Of a stretch of 19,368 nt of DNA, positions 1-7,750 are shown piece by piece. The stretch's first letter is position 1, and each line of letters begins with the position of its first letter. This DNA comes from CANJUD01 sp043750035 (GTDB taxonomy: Bacteria; Bacteroidota; Bacteroidia; UKL13-3), in NCBI GenBank assembly GCA_043750035.1, contig JAYVCI010000046.1:1-19368 (forward strand), in the 5' to 3' direction. Under the pieces are notes generated by a model. That model ran no database searches. It was not told where the DNA came from and was given only the letters and a program-made list of their open reading frames with translations. Both the position numbers and the translations under genes were made by a program.

Positions 1-76
1 TAATTATTTCTGACACGTCCTCTTGGGTTAAGCCATGGACCTCTCTTATTTTCCGAATTCGATTTGCTAATATCAT
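1..76 (-). CDS. XRE-family helix-turn-helix regulator, N-terminal fragment (runs off the window)
   Basis: The minus strand opens with ATG at 76-74 and reads MILANRIRKIREVHGLTQED followed by VSEII before the window ends. The RIRKIRE...LTQEDVSEII pattern is helix 1, helix 2 and the start of helix 3 of a Cro/C1-type (XRE) DNA-binding domain. The start codon overlaps the pyrC stop (ATGA, 76-73), so it is probably translated by coupling to pyrC and is the last visible gene of the left minus-strand block. Its 5' end is 35/40 identical to a truncated copy at 6657, in front of the ABC transporter. Only 25 residues are visible, so the family call rests on the N-terminal pattern alone; the target cannot be deduced. 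Confidence 0.7.
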   Translation of the reverse strand, partial: MILANRIRKIREVHGLTQEDVSEII

Positions 77-1431
77 CCTGATTTATTTGTACCGTGAAAC
101 CCTAACCTTTTGCCGGGAATAAATTCATGAAATTTTTCGTTTTCATAAACAAGATTACCGTTGACAAATGTATGTGTTATTTTTGATTGAAAAGTTTGAC
201 CTTCCAATGGCGACCAGCCACATTTGTATAAAATGTTTTCTTTATTTACCGTCCAGGAAGAATTAAAATCCACCAAAACCAAATCGGCAAAATATCCTTC
301 TCTTATAAATCCTCTTTTTTCAATATGATATAGTGTAGCAACATTGTGACACATTTTTTCTGCAATTTTTTCTAAACTAATAAATCCCTGTTTATAAAAT
401 TCTAGCATCACATTTAATGAGTGCTGAACCATTGGTGCACCAGACATTGATTGAAAATAGGGCCTTTGTTTTTCTTCCAACGTATGCGGTGCATGGTCGG
501 TGGTAATTATATCAATCCTGTCGTCAAGCAACGCCTGAAAAAGTCCTGTTCTATCTTTTTCTGTTTTGATGGCAGGGTTCCACTTTATCAGGGTTCCTAA
601 ATGCTTATAATCTTTGTCGGAAAACCAAAGGTGGTGAATTGAAACTTCTGTAGTAATTCTTTTTTGTGCTAATGGAATATTGTTTTGAAATAAATGCGTT
701 TCAACTTCGGTGGATAAATGCAAAATATGCAACCGTGCATTGTGTTTTTTAGCAAGCCGTATTACGCTTTCAGTGGCTTCATAACAGGCTTCTTCGCTAC
801 GTATTAAAGGGTGAAATTCAATCGGCACATTTTCACCGTATTTTTCTCTGTAATAATTTTCATTTCTCTCAATTATTTGTTCTGTTTCGGAATGGATTGC
901 AATAATTGAATTGCAACCTGAAAAAAGTTTTGCCATTGTGTCGGGATTGTCGGCAAGCAGATTTCCTTTTCCTGTAAAATAAAGTCCATCGTCTGAAACA
1001 CCAATAAATTGAGAGGTGTCCATTTTTATTACTTCATCAATATTTTTTCCATTCACACCCAAAAAAAAAGAATAATTCGCCAAAGATTTTTCTGATGCTA
1101 TTCTGAATTTTTCTTCAAGTATTTCAGTAGTCAAAACATTGGGAACTGTATTTGGCATATCAATAAACGAGGTTACTCCGCCTGCCACGGCCGCTTTGCT
1201 TTCTGTATAAAGATCTCCTTTGTGTGTTAATCCTGGTTCACGAAAATGAACTTGAGCGTCAATAATTCCGGGGAACAAATATTTTCCTGTTCCATCAATT
1301 ATTTTGTAATTTGAAGTTAACGGCAAGTTCCCTATTTTTGAAATAATACCATCTTCAATTAATACATCAGCTACAAAGTTTTCGCCTTCGTTTACCAAGG
1401 TAGCGTTCTTTATCAGGATTGGTTTTTTCAT
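73..1431 (-). CDS. pyrC: dihydroorotase
   Basis: Cyclises carbamoyl-aspartate to dihydroorotate in cytosolic de novo pyrimidine synthesis. At 452 residues it is the usual length for the allantoinase-like class of dihydroorotases in the amidohydrolase superfamily. An N-terminal beta domain leads into a TIM barrel with VHFREPGLTHKG (61-72), the substrate motif DMPNT (91-95), metal-type histidines H180 (IAIHSE) and H238 (LHILHLST), and the catalytic-type ITTDHAPHT with D312. Oddly, the usual first metal His (D-x-H-x-H) is Gln60, and the segment normally carrying the carbamylated Lys reads GVSDDGLYF (144-152). It may use a different metal set; a non-catalytic homologue cannot be excluded. Start chosen at ATG 1431, with no competing upstream ATG. 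About 100 bp separate it from the mscS-like gene upstream, and its stop overlaps the XRE start. Confidence 0.9.
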   Translation of the reverse strand: MKKPILIKNATLVNEGENFVADVLIEDGIISKIGNLPLTSNYKIIDGTGKYLFPGIIDAQVHFREPGLTHKGDLYTESKAAVAGGVTSFIDMPNTVPNVLTTEILEEKFRIASEKSLANYSFFLGVNGKNIDEVIKMDTSQFIGVSDDGLYFTGKGNLLADNPDTMAKLFSGCNSIIAIHSETEQIIERNENYYREKYGENVPIEFHPLIRSEEACYEATESVIRLAKKHNARLHILHLSTEVETHLFQNNIPLAQKRITTEVSIHHLWFSDKDYKHLGTLIKWNPAIKTEKDRTGLFQALLDDRIDIITTDHAPHTLEEKQRPYFQSMSGAPMVQHSLNVMLEFYKQGFISLEKIAEKMCHNVATLYHIEKRGFIREGYFADLVLVDFNSSWTVNKENILYKCGWSPLEGQTFQSKITHTFVNGNLVYENEKFHEFIPGKRLGFHGTNKSG

Positions 1432-1534
1432 TTTAGTATGATAACTGCATTTGTTTTAAATCCTTTTTTGCTCTTGCCGCTGTAAGTCAATTCTATCAAA
1501 TTTTTTTTTCTTTACAGGTCAGGTTATACAAGTC

Positions 1535-2032
1535 CTAATCTGCTAATTTTATTGAAATGGTTTTTTGCAATACTACAGAGTTTGGGATGGTAATATTCTC
1601 ATTATCGGCTGTTTTTATATGTAAAAAAAAGTAACTAATATCTTCAACCACTCCTTCAACTGACTGCTCTTTGTCAATTATTTTTATAGTATCTCCTATT
1701 TTTAACGGGTGATTGAAAAACAAAATAATACCCGACGAAACATTTGACAAAATTGATCCTTGGGCAAAAAAAGCAATGCCCAATACAGTTACCAGCGATG
1801 TAACAAATAGTAACATCTCACGCTGTTTTAAGCCCCATATACCTACTAAAATAATTATCCCGGTTAAAGCCATCAAAAAGTTGATAATTTTCACTATTAA
1901 CTTTCTTCTGTTCCTCTGGAACTGAAATTTTTTCAGTGTATTATTTATCTGGTGATTGTTAAAATACTGAATGAGAACAAAAGCCACTAATACTATTAGT
2001 GTTTCTAAAATTTGTATTTGATATTTTTCCAT
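1535..2032 (-). CDS. minimal MscS-family mechanosensitive channel protein
   Basis: Inner-membrane protein of the small-conductance mechanosensitive channel superfamily, expected to release solutes on hypo-osmotic stress. Three hydrophobic segments are visible: about 8-24, 47-65, and a long TM3-like stretch around 73-105. The family hallmark GIAFFAQGSILSNVSSGI (85-102) is followed by FNHPLKIGDTIKI and a beta-domain ending in ENITIPNSVVLQKTI. At 165 residues it is much shorter than E. coli MscS (286) and stops just after the beta domain, so the C-terminal alpha/beta cage is missing. The end looks natural, since the beta-domain motif is complete, and no decay is evident. It lies 66 bp downstream of the TolC-like gene on the same strand and may belong to the export operon; an 18-bp palindrome sits 20 bp before its ATG. 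Confidence 0.87.
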   Translation of the reverse strand: MEKYQIQILETLIVLVAFVLIQYFNNHQINNTLKKFQFQRNRRKLIVKIINFLMALTGIIILVGIWGLKQREMLLFVTSLVTVLGIAFFAQGSILSNVSSGIILFFNHPLKIGDTIKIIDKEQSVEGVVEDISYFFLHIKTADNENITIPNSVVLQKTISIKLAD

Positions 2033-2051
2033 GGTATTGATATTTTATTTG

Positions 2052-2069
2052 TCCCGATAGCTATCGGGA
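2052..2069. repeat. 18-bp perfect palindrome, copy 1
   Basis: TCCCGATAGCTATCGGGA is its own reverse complement. It lies in the 66-bp gap between the TolC-like gene and the mscS-like gene. An identical copy is at 8221-8238. It has no following T-tract on either strand, so it is not a classical terminator. Confidence 0.9.
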
Positions 2070-2098
2070 TGGTGCTGCAATTATTCTATCAATTTTTA

Positions 2099-3505
2099 TT
2101 AAAGCCATGTTGCACTTGCCAGTTTAAATTCAGCTATTGCCGATTGGTATTTAACATTTAGTTCTATCAATTTTATGGCTGCCTGCACATAAGCTGCCTC
2201 CCTGCTGTTAATTAAAAAAATGGAACTCTCGCCCATAAAAAATTTTCGTTTCTCTGCTTCAAGCAAAGCAAAATAATTTACAGTTACATCATTAAATAGT
2301 TTGATTTGCTGCTCCAATGCTATAAGTTCGTTATGATAGCCTTTTATCTTGTTGTATAATTCCAGCCATTTTATATCTACCACTAATTTTGTTTGTTGAA
2401 TATTTAATTTGGTAATATTCAAGCGGCCTCTGCTTTCGCGTAAAAATAGTGGGATGCTAAAATCAACTCCCCATGTATAGTTGTTTGTTGAAAAGCCGCT
2501 AAAAACACTGCCACCAATTGGCTCGCTCAATAAGTTGTATTTTAAATTTAAAATGGGCTTTAATTGCTCGGCATTCCATCGCCTTTCTACATCGAGTTGC
2601 TTTAATTTTAAATCATACCAGAGCAGTTGCGGGTGATTGGTTTTTAAATCCTGCAAAATAGCGTTTAACGTGTCTAATGGAACTGGTTTTTCGGGAGCTA
2701 ATTTATCAATGGACGGAGGTGTAATTAGAGGTGTAATTTCAAGAGGTGTATTATTTTCAAACCATAAGAAATTTGATAATTTTAAGGTGGCGTTTTTGTA
2801 GTTCAATTTTGCCTGATTTAGGTTTACCTCACGCACCTGCACAAGAATAAAAGCTTCCAGGGTATCAATTGCAGGCACATCGCCTCCAACAAAACTTTGT
2901 TTAACTCCCACAAATCGTTCATCTGCCAAATCAACTGCGTTTTGATACAATTGCATTTGGTTATAATAGTTTACCCACTCCATGTAGTTTATGGTAGCAT
3001 CATAAAAAAGTGTATTAAGCATCAGCTCCTGTTCCATAAAGGTTGACTTGGCATACAGTTCAGCTTGTTTGATGGCGGCTCTTCGTTTATCAATAAAAAG
3101 TCCTTGTGCTACAGGAACGGAAACTCCTGCATATATTAATCCATTTGCCGGAGTTATATTTTCTGGGTTTAAGTTTACTCCCCTGTTTTGTTCGTAGCCG
3201 GCTTTAAAGTCGACAGCATACCAGGTAGGCACTCGTAGTCCTCCCGAAAATAAATTATAATATTCTTGTTGATTTAATTGTTTTTGGTCTAAATTTGAGA
3301 ATAAAAATGGGTCTAATTGTCCTTTGGTTTTTCTAACTTCATTTTCCCCTTTCTTAATTTGTATAGCTGCCTGTTTGCTAATAGGATGAAAGTTTGTTAA
3401 ATACCAAAATAAGTCCTTTTGTGAAAACACTTTTACTGTATCCTGGGCATAAGAAATTTGATATATAGCTACCAAAAATGCAAGTGTTATAAAACCTTTC
3501 TTCAT
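2099..3505 (-). CDS. TolC-family outer-membrane efflux/secretion protein
   Basis: Predicted outer-membrane channel that completes a tripartite export machine with the adaptor and ABC protein encoded immediately upstream. A signal peptide is visible (MKKGFITLAFLVAIYQISYA, cleavage near residue 20). The 468-residue length and the long helical repeats are typical of outer membrane efflux proteins: for example Q/E/N-rich helices around 130-220 and 290-460, and two beta-hairpin-like segments (LFSGGLRVPTWYAVDF and a second around SVFSGFSTNNYTWGVDFSIPL). The C-terminal half has the typical short turn MGESSIFLINSREAAY. The ATG overlaps the adaptor's stop (ATGA, 3505-3502), indicating translational coupling. 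Outer-membrane factors of this kind are usually promiscuous, but the tight coupling argues for a dedicated partner. Confidence 0.9.
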   Translation of the reverse strand: MKKGFITLAFLVAIYQISYAQDTVKVFSQKDLFWYLTNFHPISKQAAIQIKKGENEVRKTKGQLDPFLFSNLDQKQLNQQEYYNLFSGGLRVPTWYAVDFKAGYEQNRGVNLNPENITPANGLIYAGVSVPVAQGLFIDKRRAAIKQAELYAKSTFMEQELMLNTLFYDATINYMEWVNYYNQMQLYQNAVDLADERFVGVKQSFVGGDVPAIDTLEAFILVQVREVNLNQAKLNYKNATLKLSNFLWFENNTPLEITPLITPPSIDKLAPEKPVPLDTLNAILQDLKTNHPQLLWYDLKLKQLDVERRWNAEQLKPILNLKYNLLSEPIGGSVFSGFSTNNYTWGVDFSIPLFLRESRGRLNITKLNIQQTKLVVDIKWLELYNKIKGYHNELIALEQQIKLFNDVTVNYFALLEAEKRKFFMGESSIFLINSREAAYVQAAIKLIELNVKYQSAIAEFKLASATWL

Positions 3506-4866
3506 TTCTTTTCTCCCTTTTCTTGATTCTGCGAACTGTTTTTATAATAATCGGGGGGGAACCCACTTATTTGCCGCCATAGTTCATACCAGACAGGCAC
3601 ATCTTTTAAAAGTGCCATACCAAATGCACCTGCACTGGGGCGAAGCTCTTTGGGCCATGGATAATCAGCATCATCTTTTGTTACTAAAATTCTATACTTT
3701 CCATTGCTGCTCACAAAATTATCTATAGCAACCACTTTGCCCCCATAAGTTCCATAAGAGGAATTAGGCCAACCAGAAAAAACAATATTGGGCCAGCCGT
3801 CAAAAATAATCCGGATATGCTGGCCTTTTTCAATTAATGGAATATGGAGAGGCTCAACGTATAATTCAACAGCCAGTTCATAATTGGATGGCATAATGCT
3901 GATTAAATCTTCGCCTTCTTTTACCGTTTCACCAATACCTGTTCTTATGGCTCGTGTAATATAACCATCCTGCGGAGCGGTGATATAATACATACCTGTG
4001 CGTACCGAATAATTCATTAATTGGGTTTGCATTTTGGCAACATCTCCTTCGGCATGATACATATCTGAAATAGATGCGTATTTTTCCGACTCGGTTTTGG
4101 CGAGTTTTTCGCTGTATTGGTTTTGTATGGAGGTTTGTTCAATTATAGCGTTTAAGTATTCATTTCTGCTTATTAATAATTTATTTTCTGAGCCAACTAT
4201 TTTAGCTTTTGCATCTTGTAGTTTTTGTTTGCGTTGCTCAAGATCCGTAAGCGATTTTAAGCCGCCTTTATATAATTGTTCCATTCGGGTAAATTGTACC
4301 TGGGCAATTGAATATTCGGTTTCTGCGGCTTTTAAATTTATACTGTCCGACTCTATTTTTAATTTAGCCTGTTTAACATAGTTTTCGGTTTGTTCAATTT
4401 TTAGTTTTTGCGTTTTGTATAAAGCGTCAATTTGGGCATCCAACGCTTTTACTTTTTCCATGTATGAAGCAACGGATTGTTCTTTTGCCTGTATTTGTTT
4501 TGCGGCTCTGGGAACAATTTTTGGATCCATGTATTCGCTTTTCAACTCAGATAAATAAAGTATGGTATCCCCTTTTTTTATAAAATCTCCTTCATTAACA
4601 TACCATTTTTCAATCCGCCCGCCAATAACCGACTGAATGTTCTGAGGACGGTGGGAGGGGTTTAGTGCAGTTACATTTCCTCTGCATTGTATATTTTGTG
4701 TCCATGGTAAGAACATAATAATCAGGAAAAATATAAAAACCCCAACGAGTATCCGGGTAAGTATTACCCTTGCCCTGAAATCTTTTAATAGAGAAAACGT
4801 GTGATATTTTTTAAAGGTTTCATCGCCCTCTGTTTTGGTTTTATTAAATTGCATCTTCTTTATCAT
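3502..4866 (-). CDS. HlyD-family periplasmic adaptor (membrane fusion protein)
   Basis: Links the inner-membrane ABC protein to the TolC-like channel. The sequence shows a cytoplasmic N-tail, one membrane anchor (about 37-55), a first half-lipoyl/hairpin entry (IQSVIGGRIEKWYVNEGDF, about 77-95), a long coiled-coil hairpin (about 120-280, rich in Q/E/K/A), and the returning half-motif ITAPQDGYITRAIRTGIGE. A beta-barrel region follows, then a C-terminal tail with AFGMALLKDVPVWYELWRQ. The single N-terminal anchor and the length (454) fit type 1 secretion or peptide-export adaptors rather than lipoprotein RND adaptors. The start at 4866 is supported by the ATGA overlap with the ABC gene; a second in-frame ATG at residue 5 is possible. 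The substrate is unknown: no bacteriocin-like leader peptide or RTX gene is seen nearby. Confidence 0.9.
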   Translation of the reverse strand: MIKKMQFNKTKTEGDETFKKYHTFSLLKDFRARVILTRILVGVFIFFLIIMFLPWTQNIQCRGNVTALNPSHRPQNIQSVIGGRIEKWYVNEGDFIKKGDTILYLSELKSEYMDPKIVPRAAKQIQAKEQSVASYMEKVKALDAQIDALYKTQKLKIEQTENYVKQAKLKIESDSINLKAAETEYSIAQVQFTRMEQLYKGGLKSLTDLEQRKQKLQDAKAKIVGSENKLLISRNEYLNAIIEQTSIQNQYSEKLAKTESEKYASISDMYHAEGDVAKMQTQLMNYSVRTGMYYITAPQDGYITRAIRTGIGETVKEGEDLISIMPSNYELAVELYVEPLHIPLIEKGQHIRIIFDGWPNIVFSGWPNSSYGTYGGKVVAIDNFVSSNGKYRILVTKDDADYPWPKELRPSAGAFGMALLKDVPVWYELWRQISGFPPDYYKNSSQNQEKGEKK

Positions 4867-6587
4867 AAAATAATTTTTTTACCCATTGCTTTTTGCTTTT
4901 TTGCTAATTCATCATAAGTGCCATCAGCTATAATTTGCCCCTTATCAAGAACAATAACCCGGTCCAGCATTTTTAAACAATCAGGGTTGTTACTTGCAAT
5001 GAAAACAGTCCATCCTCTTTTTTTGTCGAACAGGTATTCGGTGATTTTTTTTTGTAAGCCGGCATCTAATTGATTAAAGTTATCTTCTAGCAGAATTAAT
5101 TTCGGCTTCTCGGCTAGGCAGCGAGCCAGAATAATTTTTAATTGAATGCTATTTGACAAGGTTCTTCCTTCTGATAATATTATAGTTTCTATGCCTTGAG
5201 GAAGGGATTGGATATAGGGCAACAAATCAAGAAGTTCACAAATTTTTATTACTTCCCCAATAGATGTTTCTTCTTTTCCCATAGCAATATTTTCATAAAT
5301 AGAACCTTTGAAAAGTGTATTTTCATCAAGGTTATCTCCAATGATACCCCTAAGTGCACCGGTATTTAAGTTACGCATTGGAATATCGTTAAAACAGACA
5401 GAGCCCTTAAATTCATCGTAAAGACCGGCTATAATTTTTAACAAGGTAGATGTGCCGGAACCATTGTACCCGGCAATACCAATTTTTTCGCCCGACTCAG
5501 CACTGATATTGATCCCCTCCAATGTTTTATCCTTATTTTCAGGAAAATAGAATGACATATTTTTAATTTGTACGGTTAACCCCACTATAGTATTATCCAA
5601 TACAATTGTGCCTTCGTTTTCTAAAGGAATATCCGTCACTTCGCCAATTTTTTCTAACGAAGTCAGCACATCAAAGAATGTTTCGAAACCTGTGAGCAAT
5701 TTTTCAACCGCAACAAGAATCATCAAAATAATAATTTCTGCCGCTACAAATTGTCCAATGTTCATTTGCTGGTTTATCACCAATAAGCCCCCGATAACTA
5801 ACAGGCCCGCAGCGATCAATGCCTTAAACCCAACCATACAGATATACTGAATAATTAATACTCTGAAATGTTTTTTTCTGTATTTAATCCATTCGGTTGT
5901 TATTTTATCTGTTTTGTCAAGTGGTAAACTTGTAATGCCTGCCAACTTAAAAGTTTTCATTGAACGACCCAGATCCTCAAGCCAATAAACAAGTTCGTAT
6001 TTATATTTTGATTCTTTGATGCTTGTATCAAGACCTCTAGGGAAAGTATATTTAATAATAAAATACACTATAAAGATTAAAATAGCGGCGAAACTAATAA
6101 AGAATGGATGATAAAATACTAACAATAGCAAACCTAAAACGATTTGAATTACAGCTACAGAATAATCAAGGATAATTTTAGAAACGCCTTTTTGCACTAC
6201 AATCGTATCAAAAAAGCGATTAACCAATTCTGGGACAAATGCCTTGTCAACAGCCTCTGTTTTAAATTTCGGAATGCGGTTGGCAAAGTCAAATGCCGAA
6301 TTTACAAAAATCTTTTCCTGAATATTCTCAGACACTATATGTTGCATGATCATTAAAAACCCTGCAACAATAATTCCTACGGTAACTAAAATTACAATAA
6401 CAATCCACGAAGTGGAAATTTGTGCACCTTGAATAAGATTAACTATTGCCTGGATTCCAAGCGGAACAGAGAGAGAAATTAGTGCACTGAAAAAGGCATA
6501 AATGTATATGCTGTTTACTTCGTGTCTGTATTTATGCAGCAATTCCTTAAATCGCTGAATGGGAACTGTTTTTTCTGATTTATTCAT
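4863..6587 (-). CDS. ABC exporter (fused TMD-NBD) with a degenerate ATPase domain
   Basis: A 574-residue half-transporter with a type I exporter membrane domain (about 20-310, hydrophobic segments near 28-50, 60-82, 140-178 and 245-300) and a C-terminal nucleotide-binding domain (about 338-574). There is no N-terminal C39 peptidase. The NBD framework is recognisable but its active-site motifs are altered. Walker A is GYNGSGTST (373-381), with Thr379 in place of the phosphate-binding Lys. The Q-loop Gln is Asp421. The signature is LSNSI (477-481) instead of LSGGQ. Walker B/catalytic Glu reads LILLED (497-502), swapping the D-E order. The H-loop His is Asn533. The D-loop LD (507-508) remains. 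The frame is intact, so this looks like a maintained non-canonical ATPase rather than a pseudogene. It is the first gene of the coupled ABC-HlyD-TolC set. Whether it works as an inert homodimer or with an active partner NBD cannot be told from the window. Confidence 0.88.
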   Translation of the reverse strand: MNKSEKTVPIQRFKELLHKYRHEVNSIYIYAFFSALISLSVPLGIQAIVNLIQGAQISTSWIVIVILVTVGIIVAGFLMIMQHIVSENIQEKIFVNSAFDFANRIPKFKTEAVDKAFVPELVNRFFDTIVVQKGVSKIILDYSVAVIQIVLGLLLLVFYHPFFISFAAILIFIVYFIIKYTFPRGLDTSIKESKYKYELVYWLEDLGRSMKTFKLAGITSLPLDKTDKITTEWIKYRKKHFRVLIIQYICMVGFKALIAAGLLVIGGLLVINQQMNIGQFVAAEIIILMILVAVEKLLTGFETFFDVLTSLEKIGEVTDIPLENEGTIVLDNTIVGLTVQIKNMSFYFPENKDKTLEGINISAESGEKIGIAGYNGSGTSTLLKIIAGLYDEFKGSVCFNDIPMRNLNTGALRGIIGDNLDENTLFKGSIYENIAMGKEETSIGEVIKICELLDLLPYIQSLPQGIETIILSEGRTLSNSIQLKIILARCLAEKPKLILLEDNFNQLDAGLQKKITEYLFDKKRGWTVFIASNNPDCLKMLDRVIVLDKGQIIADGTYDELAKKQKAMGKKIIL

Positions 6588-6657
6588 TTCTGTAATTGTT
6601 ATTTGCAGCTATTTCTAGGGCCTCTCTTATTTTTCTGATTCTATTTGCTAATATCAT
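6580..6657 (-). pseudogene. truncated XRE-type gene start (25-codon relic or leader ORF)
   Basis: From ATG 6657-6655 the minus strand encodes MILANRIRKIRE, identical to the first 12 residues of the XRE gene at 76, then ALEIAANNNYRNE and a TAA at 6582-6580. It therefore stops where helix 2 of the domain should continue, and its end overlaps the ABC start codon by 8 bp in another frame. Of five differences in the first 40 bases from the other copy, four are synonymous, so the two starts look like old paralogues kept under selection rather than a fresh duplication. It could now act as the 5' leader of the export operon or simply be a relic. Confidence 0.6.
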
Positions 6658-6659
6658 GT

Positions 6660-6667
6660 CAAAAATA
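6660..6667 (-). promoter_or_regulatory. candidate -7 element in front of the export operon
   Basis: On the minus strand TATTTTTG matches the Bacteroidota -7 consensus TAnnTTTG and ends 3 bp before the XRE-relic ATG, so transcription would start close to that ATG. No TTTG/TTG -33 element is at the expected distance; instead a 10-bp palindrome GAATGCATTC (6679-6688) sits there, possibly an activator or repressor site. Confidence 0.35.
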
Positions 6668-6791
6668 TTTATTTTATGGAATGCATTCTTTGTACTGCTA
6701 ATAACTTACGGCAGTGATGGCTTCATTGTTAATTATGGAAATTCGTATCATGCCATTGATTTTAGAAATGTGTGAAGTGAGTTGATATTAT

Positions 6792-7550
6792 TTACCATAT
6801 TTTTTTTGGCAGCGTCTCTTCTCCTACTTTGTAATGCTCGTGCGTTGCAACAGGTTTGTTGCTTCTGTTCATCCGCATCTGAAAAATGCTTACCAACATT
6901 GAAAATGCCATTGAGAAATAAATGTATCCTTTGGGGATTTCCAGCCCAAAACCTTCACTTACCAGGGCAAACCCGATTAGCAATAAAAACGAAAGTGCCA
7001 GCATTTTAAATGAAGGGTGTTTGTTTATAAAATTGCTGATTGGCTCTGAGGCTGCCAGCATTATCAGCACGGTAACAATAATGGCAACATACATTATCCA
7101 TATTTCTTTTACCATTCCAATGGCGGTAATAATGCTGTCAATAGAAAAAACCAAATCCATTAATAAAATCTGGAAAATTACCTGGGTGAATGTAACTGCT
7201 TTGATGTTTTTGGTTAGGTTGCCTTGTTCGCCTTCCATCTTATGGTATATTTCGGCTGAACTTTTATATAATAAAAACAATCCCCCTAATATCAATATCA
7301 AATCTTTAATGGATATACCCTGAGCAAACACCGTGAACAAATCATTGTCTAATTTCATTATCCATGTTACTGCTGCCAGCAATGCCAACCGCAACACCAT
7401 AGCCAGTATTAAGCCATAAAATCTTGCCTTTTTTTGTTGATTCTGCGGCAACCTGTTGGCTAAAATGGAAATGAAAATTACATTATCTATCCCCAGAATA
7501 ACTTCAAGAGCTATAAGGGTTAACAATGAAACTATGATTTGATAATCCAT
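6792..7550 (-). CDS. TerC-family integral membrane protein
   Basis: A 252-residue protein with about seven hydrophobic segments and the two diagnostic acidic membrane motifs of the TerC family: LEVILGIDNVIFISILANRL near residue 15 and LVFSIDSIITAIGM near 133. The family is associated with tellurium resistance loci and, in characterised members, with metal export (notably manganese) at or after protein secretion. Which metal applies here is not visible. A short charged loop with HKMEGEQGN separates the halves, and the C-tail is basic. It lies alone on the minus strand, about 200 bp downstream of the lipoprotein gene and 131 bp before the XRE relic; that 131-bp gap holds only the candidate promoter just described. 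No clear TAnnTTTG element was found immediately upstream. Confidence 0.93.
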   Translation of the reverse strand: MDYQIIVSLLTLIALEVILGIDNVIFISILANRLPQNQQKKARFYGLILAMVLRLALLAAVTWIMKLDNDLFTVFAQGISIKDLILILGGLFLLYKSSAEIYHKMEGEQGNLTKNIKAVTFTQVIFQILLMDLVFSIDSIITAIGMVKEIWIMYVAIIVTVLIMLAASEPISNFINKHPSFKMLALSFLLLIGFALVSEGFGLEIPKGYIYFSMAFSMLVSIFQMRMNRSNKPVATHEHYKVGEETLPKKIW

Positions 7551-7750
7551 CAGAATTTTATTAAGAGTTGCGTGTATTTACTTCTACAATGCTTTTTCGC
7601 TTTGCTATTATTCAGTTGCACCGTTGCGATTGGTTTAGCATTGATAACCAAGTTTACTTCCACCAGTAACCCGGTAAATATAACGGAATTTATGGCTTCA
7701 TTGGTACTTGTTACAATTTGTATCATTTGCTTTTCTAAAGGGCAATTTTT

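Noticed and set aside
2052..2069. Palindrome as the terminator of the TolC-like gene
   Set aside because: No T-tract follows on the minus strand and the identical copy at 8221 is not at a gene end.
6661..6791. Short minus-strand reading ending INNEAITAVSY between terC and the XRE relic
   Set aside because: About 29 codons with no start codon and no family match that I can support; it could be the fragment of a lost gene.
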